A stretch of 64,000 bases of DNA from Stenogyne calaminthoides (Eukaryota > Streptophyta > Magnoliopsida > Lamiales > Lamiaceae). Below, one piece after another: positions 23,872 to 33,485 of the stretch; positions within the stretch are counted from its first letter, which is position 1, and each line of letters opens with the position of its first letter. A model generated the notes under the pieces. That model made no database searches, was not told the DNA's origin, and saw only the letters and a list, made by a program, of their open reading frames with translations. Both the position numbers and the translations under genes were made by a program. Location of the stretch: NCBI GenBank assembly GCA_037126765.1, contig JBBCBC010000043.1, positions 1,302,001-1,366,000 of the forward strand. Direction: 5' to 3'.

Positions 23872-24304
23872 GTTAAATCTATTAATGATTACATGGTTCA
23901 GTTAAATCAAAATGAGTCTCGCAAGTATCTCAGTTCCGATAGTCTTTGCAGGTCTGATTCCAATTTTGATTCTCTAGCTGATGTTCATACTCCTGAGTTC
24001 CTCAACAATTTGAAATTTTTCGATGTGCCAGATCATGAACTTAATCTCAAAGTTGGAACGTCTGTTATGTTGTTGACAAATATAAATCATTCAAGTGGAT
24101 TATGTAACGGGACCAGGTTATTTTTTATTTTTTAATTAAATTTACTTTTTAGTAATATTTAAAATTTCTTTTAAGATTAATTCTATAATTTTTTTTTTTA
24201 TATATGTAGGTTGGTGATCACTAGGTTGAGTGATAGAGTAATCGAAGCTAAAGTTCTTACTGGTAGCAGCGCTGGTGAACTAGCATTGATACCTAAATTG
24301 TCAC

Positions 24305-24923
24305 TGGGCTTGGCAACGGGGCGGGGCGGGCTGGTGAACAACTCCCCATCCCCGTCCCCGCGAAATTCGGGGCGGAGACCGGGAATCCCGGCAAACCATT
24401 CGGGGAATAAACCGATCCCGTCCCCCACCCCGCCAGAGATTTTCATCCCCGCGGGGATTCGGGGAATCCCCGACCCGACTTTTTTTTTTAAATCTAATTT
24501 TCACAATTTTAATAAAAAAGTATACAAATTCAAAGTACAAATTTAACAACATCAACAAAAATTAAAAAATAGTTCAACATCAACATCAACAAAAATCCGA
24601 AATATAAATTTAATCATAGAATATAAAAAAAAATTAAAAATAGTATATTGTTCATCTATTAAAAAAAAAAAAAAATTTAATACATATTATTCATTTATAT
24701 ATATATATATATATATTTACATAAATAATTATATATATATTAATTTAAATAATAAAAGATCGTGGCTCCGCGTGGAACGGGGCGGGGAATACTATCCCCG
24801 GCCCCGCCTCGACCCTGCCTTCGGGGGGAAGAAATCCCCATCCCCGCCCCGCGGGGATTCCCCGTCCCATTTGGGGCGGTTCCCCGCGAAAAACGGGAAT
24901 TCCCGCCTCCACTGTCAAGTCTA
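24305..24923. mobile_element. Non-autonomous hAT element with GC-rich ends
   Basis: The 8-bp target duplication ATTGTCAC lies at 24297-24304 and 24924-24931. The ends TGGGCTTGGCA and (reverse complement of the right end) TAGACTTGACA form an imperfect inverted repeat matching the hAT end pattern. Both subterminal regions are extremely GC-rich (runs of GGGGCGGGG and CCCCGC), while the middle is AT-rich with a (TA)n run at about 24698-24715. The helicase frame resumes after it (PKLSLTPF across the site). Long reading frames in the GC-rich parts are compositional and not genes. Confidence 0.9.
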
Positions 24924-25567
24924 ATTGTCACTAACTCCTTTTGATACTAGGTTATCTTTCATGTTTACACACAGACAATTTCCATTGATTGTTTCCTATG
25001 CTATGTCAATAAATAAAAACCAAGGACAATAATTTTCTCATGTTGGAGTATTTCTTAAGAAGCCGGTGTTTAGCCATGACCAGCTTTATGTCGCAGTTTC
25101 GAGGGTTACCAATCGACGGGGTTTGAGGATTATGTTATGTAATAATGATAATTTTGCACATAATACAACAAAGAATGTTGTATTTCAAGAAGTGTTCCGA
25201 AATGTTTAGATTTTTGGAATTATATTATGATATTTTTTTTGTTTATCTACATTGTTTTTATTTGAAAGGGTGAATGTTATTTTTTTTAAATGGTTGTTTT
25301 TGTTTTATTTTTATTTTATTTTTATTTAAAAAAAATATATAATTACTCTTACATGTATGTTTATTATTTTATGTTTGATGTATTGTATCTAATTTTTTTA
25401 TATTAAAAATTAGAGAATGAGAATCACTTATGCATATAAAGCGTCGTTTCAAAAATCAAATTGTGAAGTGATAAATAGAGATGCTCTAACTTTTTGGATC
25501 TTCTGCAGTTGAAACTTTGGGGATGACAATAATTATTAAAATTTATTTTAATTAATATATATTTTAG

Positions 25568-25569
<2 letters not shown>

Positions 25570-25607
<38 letters not shown>
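25570..25607. repeat. (AT)n microsatellite
   Basis: This is a run of about 19 AT units in the AT-rich DNA after the Helitron helicase end. Confidence 0.95.
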
Positions 25608-25609
<2 letters not shown>

Positions 25610-25897
25610 CATGATTAAATTATCAATTAATATGACAATTAATATCTAAAAGATTAATTACAATTTATAAATTGAAGTGATACTACAAATATATAACAAT
25701 AAATTAATAAAATATGTCAATAATTAATGAGCTGGCAAAAAACTAGTTTGTAGTAAAGATGCTTCCATACAAATGAATAGGAAAAAAATATTCAAAGCAG
25801 AATAAAATTCATCAATCAAATCATCGCATCTAAAAGCATTAATGCCACGGGCCCTTAAGGAAGTGGACATTTTGTGGGCTGCAGCTATTTTTCTATG

Positions 25898-26497
25898 GGC
25901 ACAGGTTATTAGCACCCCTTTTTTAGGAAATGCACCCCCCAGATTAGGTCACTACTCTTGGGATTAATACACCACCCATATTAGTTCACCATTCATTTTC
26001 CTTATTCTAAAAAATTCGGTGATAATTTTCGTAATTATACATAAATTTCGACAAAATATTTATGAAGTTTTTTAATATTTTCGAGAAAATTTGCCGATAT
26101 TTCTCTTAAAGTAGGGTCCTAGAAATATTTTGAAAATAATTTTCGAAAAAACATATATATTTCGAAAATATATACCGAAATTTTATAGTATCTTCGAAAC
26201 TTTAAGCCGAGATTTGATTATAGTAGGTTACTTAAAAAATTCGGTGACAATTTTTGAAATTATACATAAATTTCGACAAAATATTTATGAAACTTTTTAA
26301 TATTTTCGAAAAAGTTTGCTGATATTTCTTTACAGTAGGTTCCTGAAATATTTCGGAAATAATTTTCGAGAATACATATATATTTCGCAAACTTGTTTCG
26401 AAATTATGTAATATTTTCGAAACTTTCGGCCGGGTGTATGTGATTAATTGTAAAAGGGGGTGCATTTCCTAAAAAGGGGGTGCTAATAACCGTGGCC
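25898..26497. mobile_element. Mutator-like MITE, 600 bp
   Basis: The 9-bp target duplication TTTTCTATG lies at 25889-25897 and 26498-26506. Inverted ends of about 40 bp begin GGCACAGGTTATTAGCACCC on the left and, on the opposite strand, GGCCACGGTTATTAGCACCC on the right, continuing through AGGAAATGCACCCCC. Nine-bp duplications and G-starting inverted repeats are typical of MULEs. The interior holds two direct repeats of about 190 bp (about 26010-26200 and 26238-26420) sharing ACATAAATTTCGACAAAATA. No transposase is encoded. Confidence 0.9.
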
Positions 26498-26627
26498 TTT
26501 TCTATGAACCGGCCCATTTCTAATGATCATGTTTTGCCTATAAAACAAACAAAACGCAAACTTCACATTCCAAGTAATTAATCAGTTTTGTAGAAACACC
26601 ACAAGTGATTAAATAAATTAGGTTCTA

Positions 26628-26755
26628 AGGGTGTTGTGTTTTGAAATTCTACAAAATAATTTTTAGAATTTTTTTCTTTCAGAAGTTACGAGTGATAGCT
26701 TCGAAAATAAGTGATTCTAAAAGCTATTTTTAGAATATCAAAACACACTTTTAGA
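26628..26755. mobile_element. Small foldback MITE
   Basis: GTGTTTTGAAATTCTA near the left end pairs with TAGAATATCAAAACAC at the right end. The inner arms also pair partly (AGCTTCGAAAATAAGTG, AAAGCTATTTTTAGAA). It is about 130 bp, non-coding, with no clear target duplication. Confidence 0.5.
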
Positions 26756-26778
26756 TAATATCTCTATAAGTGAGTTTT

Positions 26779-26949
26779 CTGTGCACATTGTGCAATTCAA
26801 ATGTATTTTTAAAACATGCAATTTATTGCACTGAAATATGCAACTTGTACCAGTAAAAATAAGTAACATGTTTCAGTATAAACAAATTGAATATTTTAGT
26901 CAAACAAGTTGCATGTTTAAAAAAAATATACTTGAGCTGCATTGTGCAC
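26779..26949. mobile_element. MITE with long inverted repeats, about 170 bp
   Basis: The left arm GTGCACATTGTGCAATTCAA continues through ATGTATTTTTAAAACATGCAA. It pairs imperfectly with the right arm, whose opposite strand reads GGTGCACAATGCAGCTCAAG then TTTAAACATGCAA. The motif style (ATGCAACT, GTGCACC) recurs at 53.9 kb and 60.3 kb. Confidence 0.65.
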
Positions 26950-27226
26950 CTGGTGCTTAGAAGACATTGCCTAACTTCTTCTCCCTCCGTCCCACAATAA
27001 ATTTCTCATAGTGGAATTTCACAAAATTTAAGAAGTATTAATATAAAATGAGATATAATACAAGTAATTTGATATGTAGTATAAATCGATGTGTAGGGAT
27101 AATGAAGCGTAAAAACGATGACAATTGATATAAATAAAATGAATGGTAAGAATAATTATTTGATGGAGTGTGAACACTGCTTTCCCAATTATTTGATGGA
27201 GTGTGGAACACCCAACAATTTGGAGT

Positions 27227-27680
27227 GAGCATTCGGTTACCGAATCGAAATAATTGAAATATTTACCATAATAAATTGAAACTGAACCGTTTGGCTACAA
27301 AATCGATCTTAACCATTCGGTTCGATTTCGCTAAAAAAATAAAATAAAAACCCAATTTTTTTTTTACATTTTAAATTAAATCATTTTTAAAAGCATGTGT
27401 CCATTTTTTACAACAACAATTGTAAATTTAGATAGCACAACATTAGATCCAATAATATTACTCTACGACACAATTTAACAATCATCATATATTGTTTATA
27501 TATAGTGTATTTTTTCAGTTAGAAAATAAATAAATGAACTTGAGATAAAATTATATATAGAATGTATTATTTCGGTTCGATTTTTTGGTAATTTTACCTT
27601 AAAAATCGAAACCGAAACCGAAAACTAGAAAACCTAAAATTGAAAACCGAAATCAAAACTGAACTGAATACTAAATTGAA
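27227..27680. mobile_element. hAT-like MITE with CGGTT-rich ends
   Basis: The left end TGAGCATTCGGTTACCGAAT and the opposite strand of the right end (TTTAGTATTCAGTTCAGTTT) match imperfectly. Both ends are rich in GGTTCGATTT / AAACCGAAACCGAAA. This composition is common in plant hAT MITEs. The target duplication is degraded, and the element looks old. Confidence 0.5.
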
Positions 27681-27699
27681 GAGGCACAAATATTACCCA

Positions 27700-30600
27700 T
27701 TCTAAGGATGATGAGACGTGCACAAAACATCGCAAGATTATGCCACTTGGATGAATCCGTCGAGGGACTCTATTGGGGATGGAGCCCCAGAAGGGTCGGA
27801 GGCAGTTTATAGTTTCGCGAGAATGGATAAAGATTGACTGAGTGATGAAGATTATTTGACCAAGATTTGAGTGGACTAAGCAATGAAACTAGGCCACGTA
27901 GGAATTGCGGTTGAGTTTTCCCCGATTTAAGGCGAAGGAAAAGAGGATGAGAAAGGCATGGACTTGGTCTTCTCTAAGTTCGTGAGTCAACCAAGAACCA
28001 ATCAGATAAGTTTTTTAGTTGAGATACCAAGAACCAATCAGAACACTTAGACACATTTACATTCGAAATTACTTTGAATTATTGTTATCGCATATTTTGA
28101 GAGTTAAAGACGGGGAATTTTGTGAGAAAACTTTGAGTGAGATTAAGATTAAGAGAAGTTCTCATTATCGAGATCTCTTTTTTGTGATTTGCGTGATTTT
28201 TCGATCATCTGACTTGAGCTTAGGACTTCTTGCGCCAGAGAACTCTCTCTGACGTATTTTTCAGGTGCCTTCTGCTGTTGAAGAGGAGTTTTGACGTGAT
28301 GGTATTCATTTCGCCATCAAAGGTTGTACCGTAAAATCTCAGATTCGATTCATGCAAATGCACACTTTTGCATGTATCACAAATTAACCAAACCGAATAA
28401 TTTTCACCTCTAATTGTGGGAGTCTCCACCGTCAAACAAGCCCTTAATAATGTACATATACTATATAACTATAATGCTTTCGTAAGTCGCGACTACCAAG
28501 AACATGCGTTTTGGCTTTTCTTAGGAATTTTCAAAGTGAAAAATATTTAACCGATAGTGATTTATCATGGAAACAAAAGTAGAGAATTAAGTGATAACAG
28601 GACCAACAATATTTTGGAATCCTATATTCCCCCCACACACAAATACCACCTTTTTGTGCAGATGGTGAAAAATGGGCCTACTTCCATCTAACAATTTTTT
28701 TTATTTTATAAAAAAAGATTTATATTCCAAGCATTCCATAGTTCTGTGGAAGGATAATTACATATAATCTAAAAAATTTAATTGACGCGAGCCAAAAATA
28801 CTTATGCCAATATTAAAAATATTTTTTTAATGTCAGTCAGTGCTACTTAACTCCACTATTTAGACAAACTATTTATTTTTCCAGTTTAATAAAAATCAAC
28901 GGCCAACTTGATTGGGGTAATAGAAGTGGATAATAAGTAATTGTGACTTGTGATCCACACCTCACACACGATACCTATTGTTGATATTATAATTAAACAA
29001 TAATAATGCAATTAATAACTTTTTGTAATTGACCATTCAATAATATTTATTACCATTACCATTCACAAATTATTTCAAACGGGTCTTTAGATTCTTAATT
29101 CAATATATTTCATTTACTTACTCATTTATTTGTTAATTCTTACCCATCTTTTAAAAAAAAAAAAAATTGATAAAATTTTGATGTGTCGCAAGAGAGTGTT
29201 TCCATCGAGACATGGGTGAATAAAATGGATATCCACCTAAATTAAGCACGTAATCAGCCACAGCACCACAAATAGCAAGTGATTTGCAATCATGATGCAT
29301 TAAGACCAGTTTGGGTAAAATCTTGGATCCCAAATCTTTATATGATGATATAAGTAGTTCATAAAGAAAGTCACTTTCTTGTAGTTGTCCTACTTAACAA
29401 GAAGGTATATATATATAATCATGGGGGCAATTTAATTGTATTTGTAATATACTAAAATCATCAAGCCAATGCCTTCCTCTAATTCATAAATAATTTTTTT
29501 ATTCTCCCTCAAATTATAAAAGAGTATACATGCTATTAACTATAAATGTTAGGAAAATTAAATAAACGAATTAATTTCACACCTCATTACAAGTTCGAAC
29601 TTTTAAATTAGATGAAATTTTTTATTGTATCAGAGACTTCAAGCTCATGTCCACGTTCTGAGTTCAATTCTCATTGAAAATAACTTCACTCATATTAAAT
29701 TGTCTACTCAATTGGCCTCCTTCCAATGATGAGGAATAGAATTAGCCCACGAGTGAGGGAGAATGTTAAAAAAATTAAATAAATTAATTAATTTCACATT
29801 TCTCAACAAGTTCGAACTTTTAGATGATATGAAATTATTTTGATGACAATATCGATACATATTCACACAGTCAGAGCCACCATAGGGATAACCTTATTTC
29901 CTCCCCTAATAATTATAAAAATATTCTGTTTATATAGTACTTAGATGTTAATACTTGATTATGTAATGAATAATGTTGAAGATTCTATTTCACCTATCTT
30001 CTTGTCACATGTGAGCCTCTTAATAAGAAAACATTTGATCTAAAGGTGAGTGCATCTAATGTTCAGAGATGTTTCACCATTTAAATAAAAGTTATAAAAT
30101 TACATCATTCAATTAGATTATTCTAAAGCATAAAACTATTTCAATGGATCCATGATATTAGGTAATTATATTCTATATTATTGGTATGGTAAAACTTCAA
30201 GTGAACTATCATTTTCAATTTTATCCAAAATTTAAATATCATTCTCCATTAACCCAAGATATAAGGAAGAATGCAAAAATGATTTATATTTTGAAATTGT
30301 TAATTATTTAAAAAAAATACAAATTAAATAAATTTATATATACATATATAGAGATATATAGATACACCCTACTTTAACTTTCCCTCAATGATTAGACCCC
30401 CCTTATATTCTTCAATTTATGCAGTGGAATGATGAATCACAGCTTTATTAAAATTTCTTTTTGGCTGCTTTTTGCTAACATATCAATAATGAAGAGACAA
30501 AATAAAAGATGCTCCATCAAAAATTTCTCCGACCAACATTTCAAAAAAGCTCTCTTTTGCATCAACACTATATACATTAATAACATTGTCTGCCTTTAAG

Positions 30601-31555
30601 TTTTAAACAAGGGGAGTATATAAGTTATAACATTTAAACAATTATAATGCTGTAAAAAACAATTATAGTATTTTTAAACATTATAGAACTTGTAATATAA
30701 TGTTTATAGTGAAAAGACATTTCACTTTTCTTTTGAAAAAATTATAAGTTAAAAGACGTCGTCATTTGAGCTGCTCACTATTAGCATCATGATGATATAA
30801 TTAGATCATCGATTTTCAAAATTATGAATAATTAAAAAATCTATTTGACTCAAATTCTGAATTGAATAACATTCCATGCCAGAAGATATATCATCATATA
30901 TAGTTTAATGACATTAAGATACATAATTTTAACTCTTTGAAATGGAGTATATTCTTATGAAACTGAGAGATGAAATTTATCTTATTTACCAATTAACAAT
31001 ATTATTTTAACGACTCTTAAGTAGCATCATATTATTTTATTTTATATACACTTCATAATTTATGTTTTGTATTACCAACTTGAGCATCAAAGTACTACAT
31101 GTGCCGTGGACTCACCGTCGTGTGTTTTATAAGCCTACATCGAACTAATTAAATGTAAATAAAAAATTAAAGACACAATATTTATATAAAATAGTTCCCT
31201 CGTATAACTAGTTTAAATTTTATGCAATTTCAAATAATACTAATTTTTTATTAATATTAATTATTTCATTTAAAATATTATATTATTATCTCATAAAACG
31301 ATAGTTGTGAATTATTGTTAATGAGGAAACCATGAAAGTATTGGAACATTAAAAAAATAAAAGAAGAGGAAAAAATAACTATCATCATCACTGTACTGTA
31401 TCCCATTATAATATCCCACAGCATTAAAATTCTCCCTCCAATTTTCTTCCTTCTACAAATGCTCTGTTTAGTCAATAGCTATAGTGGGACCCTCTTTTCT
31501 TAAATACTCGTCTCCAAATTTCAACCAAAATCCCTATTCAAATATCTAATTAAAT
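27700..31555. other. Intergenic region, no gene seen
   Basis: No frame with a recognisable domain was found. A moderately GC-richer stretch at 27720-28440 has short open frames but nothing I recognise. A MITE-like relic may lie at 28907-29090 (GATTGGGGTAATAGAAG ... AACGGGTCTTTAG). A repeat at about 29570-29830 contains ACAAGTTCGAACTTTTA twice and has a diverged relative at 58090-58270. Confidence 0.55.
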
Positions 31556-31559
31556 TGGA

Positions 31560-31949
31560 ATCTCAACAACCATAATACTTGGTCTAATAGATTTTTTTTT
31601 TTTTTCGAAAAAACAAAATAAGTATCATAAATATATATTTTATAACTATTCATATTTTATAAATTTTGTCCCACCTTACATTTATCCCACATAAAAGTAT
31701 TGGAGAAAAATCATTTTTAAAAATTTAAATATTTAATATAAATTAATAATTTAATTTTTTTTTAAAAAAAAAAAATCCGTTATTTCCTCCTGAATCAAGT
31801 TTTGACCGGTTTTGACAGGTTCAACCTGAAATCCGGTTATATAGTGCTTTTTTAACCGGGTTACCGGCCGGTTCCCGGTTCAACCCGATTTTGAAAACAG
31901 TGATCTCAACAACCATAATACTTGGCCTAATAGATATTTTTTTTTTCGA
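31560..31949. repeat. Direct repeats of about 45 bp flanking a hAT-like segment
   Basis: CTCAACAACCATAATACTTG followed by (G/T)(T/C)CTAATAGAT and a poly-T run then TCG occurs at about 31560-31606 and again at about 31905-31949. The enclosed segment ends with an AACCGG-rich stretch (31805-31890: GACCGGTTTTGACAGG, TTAACCGGGTTACCGG) resembling hAT-type MITE ends. The flanking repeats are too long for a target duplication and suggest a local duplication at the insertion. Confidence 0.6.
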
Positions 31950-32169
31950 CACACACATATATATAATCTATTACAATTAGTTCCTTCTACCATATGTCAC
32001 ATCATTTTTTCATGTTATCGATCGGAACCACAACAACACCTTCTTCAATCTAAGCATGAGGACAGAGGAGGTTAACATTCACACCTTCTCCAATCCAAGC
32101 GTGAGGACAGAGGATGTCAACACTCGCTCGCTAACAACATTTTCGAATATGGTCGATACTCCATACTAA

Positions 32170-32335
32170 AATTTCATTCACATTCTTCAAGATCTAGAGC
32201 TTACAGACCCATAGATGGCGGAGAACCCCATATACCTCATTAAATCCCAATAAAGGGGGGCGCATATCTCGAACACAGGACATATTGGTCTAGGTAGTGG
32301 TGCTCTAACTACTTGAGCTAAGCCACTTTGATGGT
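32170..32335 (-). mobile_element. tRNA-derived SINE (minus strand)
   Basis: The minus strand reads TGGCTTAGCTCAAGTAGTTA then GAGCACC (A box region), followed about 40 nt later by TGTGTTCGAGATATG (B box). A non-tRNA body runs to about 32170. No good target duplication or tail was identified, so the limits are approximate. Confidence 0.55.
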
Positions 32336-32407
32336 TTAATAAATATTATATTCATTAAAAAAACTCATTTTCAATATCTTGATAACATACATTAATAATA
32401 ATAAATA

Positions 32408-32611
32408 CTCTCTTCATTTAAAATAAGTGATGTTTTAGCCCTTCTAAACCAATTCTTTCAATTGTCCCCTCTTTTAAATTTAGAAAACATATTATAATTT
32501 CTAATTTATCTTTATTAATTAATTAATAAAGGACAAACTTGTCATTATACATCATTTCTTAATTTTATCAATAAAAATTAAAGTATCACTTATTTTTAAA
32601 TAAAGGGAGAT
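32408..32611. mobile_element. Stowaway-like MITE (degenerate)
   Basis: The left end CTCTCTTCATTTAAAATAAG with GTGAT pairs with the right end ATCACTTATTTTTAAATAAAGGGAG. TA dinucleotides flank it. It is about 204 bp and non-coding. Confidence 0.6.
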
Positions 32612-33321
32612 TATATATATTATTGAGATGAAGACGTTATAAAACTCATTAGTTACTTGGATTAGTATAATTTTATTTTTATATGATTGCATTTTGTACT
32701 AGTGCGATTGTACGATCCTTCGTCCTACTAATAAATTATTAATTATTAATTATAAAATGTTAAAATTATATTTTTTATTTAAAATAATTAAAAAGATAAA
32801 TTGTAAAATAACATATGCTATATCCCTATTAATATTTTATTATTTAAATAAAAAAAATTTAGAACAATTAAAATTATAATTTTAAAAAAAAATATTATAA
32901 CGATATTTATGTAATTTTATATATATTTATTTTAAAATATAAATAATTTGTTGTGACGAAGCTATATCATCCCGAACAAAACAAGATGATATGTCAATAT
33001 TTTGTTGATTTTCTGAAGTCATGAAGGATCAACATCCTTCGTGACGACGTAGAAAAGCCCATCTTATATACACGATAAAAACTCATATGAAATAATCTTA
33101 TGCATAAAATATGTTACAATTTAATACAAATTACACTTACCTCTCTTAAAATATTAAAGCGTCGATGCCTAAATTATATCCGTCTCATTGTCAACACCGT
33201 TTTATACAAGTGTGCTTCGTAGCAAAATGTATCATACCATTCAAGACAATTTTCACATAACTCATCAACTATTAATATTTATATAAAACAATAGTAAATA
33301 GTAATTTAATGATTATCAATC

Positions 33322-33328
33322 TATAAAG
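33322..33328 (+). promoter_or_regulatory. Candidate TATA box of the kinase gene
   Basis: TATAAAG lies about 158 bp before the kinase start codon, followed by a C- and A-rich leader typical of plant 5' UTRs. Confidence 0.4.
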
Positions 33329-33485
33329 CAAAGCCTAACACCTGCTAAAAATATACACATTCTTCTGGCCTGGCCTTGCCTCCACCACCCTGAAAAAAAG
33401 AAAAAGAACCACCAAAAAAGAATCAAACACAGTTTTCAGTTTCCACCACTTTTTTCTTCGCAATTCCAACTAATTCGTCAAAAAA

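Larger units (their letters stand above)
21064..25209 (+). pseudogene. Helitron PIF1-like helicase, C-terminal part, decayed
   Basis: This is the helicase end of a Helitron RepHel protein. Visible pieces in order are KLIIWDEAPM (motif II, 21073 and again near 21767), an FRGDLQQILDVIPKG-like motif III region (second copy near 21900), LTRNMRLMQF, GDILLKCGDDPIASIVDYIYPDF (22160-22228), FLQDRAILAPTLDVV ending at the LTR insertion, then SINDYMVQLNQNESRKYLSSD from 23880, VGTSVMLLTNIN and CNGTRL. An intron at 24117-24209 joins RL to VITRLSDRVIEAKVLTG. After the hAT element, LTPFDTRLSFMFTHRQFP, SINKNQGQ (motif V, followed by a stop) and YVAVSRVTNRRGL (motif VI) precede the terminal stop at 25207-25209. 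Several frameshifts and stops and two insertions make it non-functional. Confidence 0.85.

Noticed and set aside
24211..24944. Several open frames on both strands in the GC-rich segment
   Set aside because: They are Pro/Gly/Arg-rich compositional frames inside the ends of a hAT element with clear target duplications.
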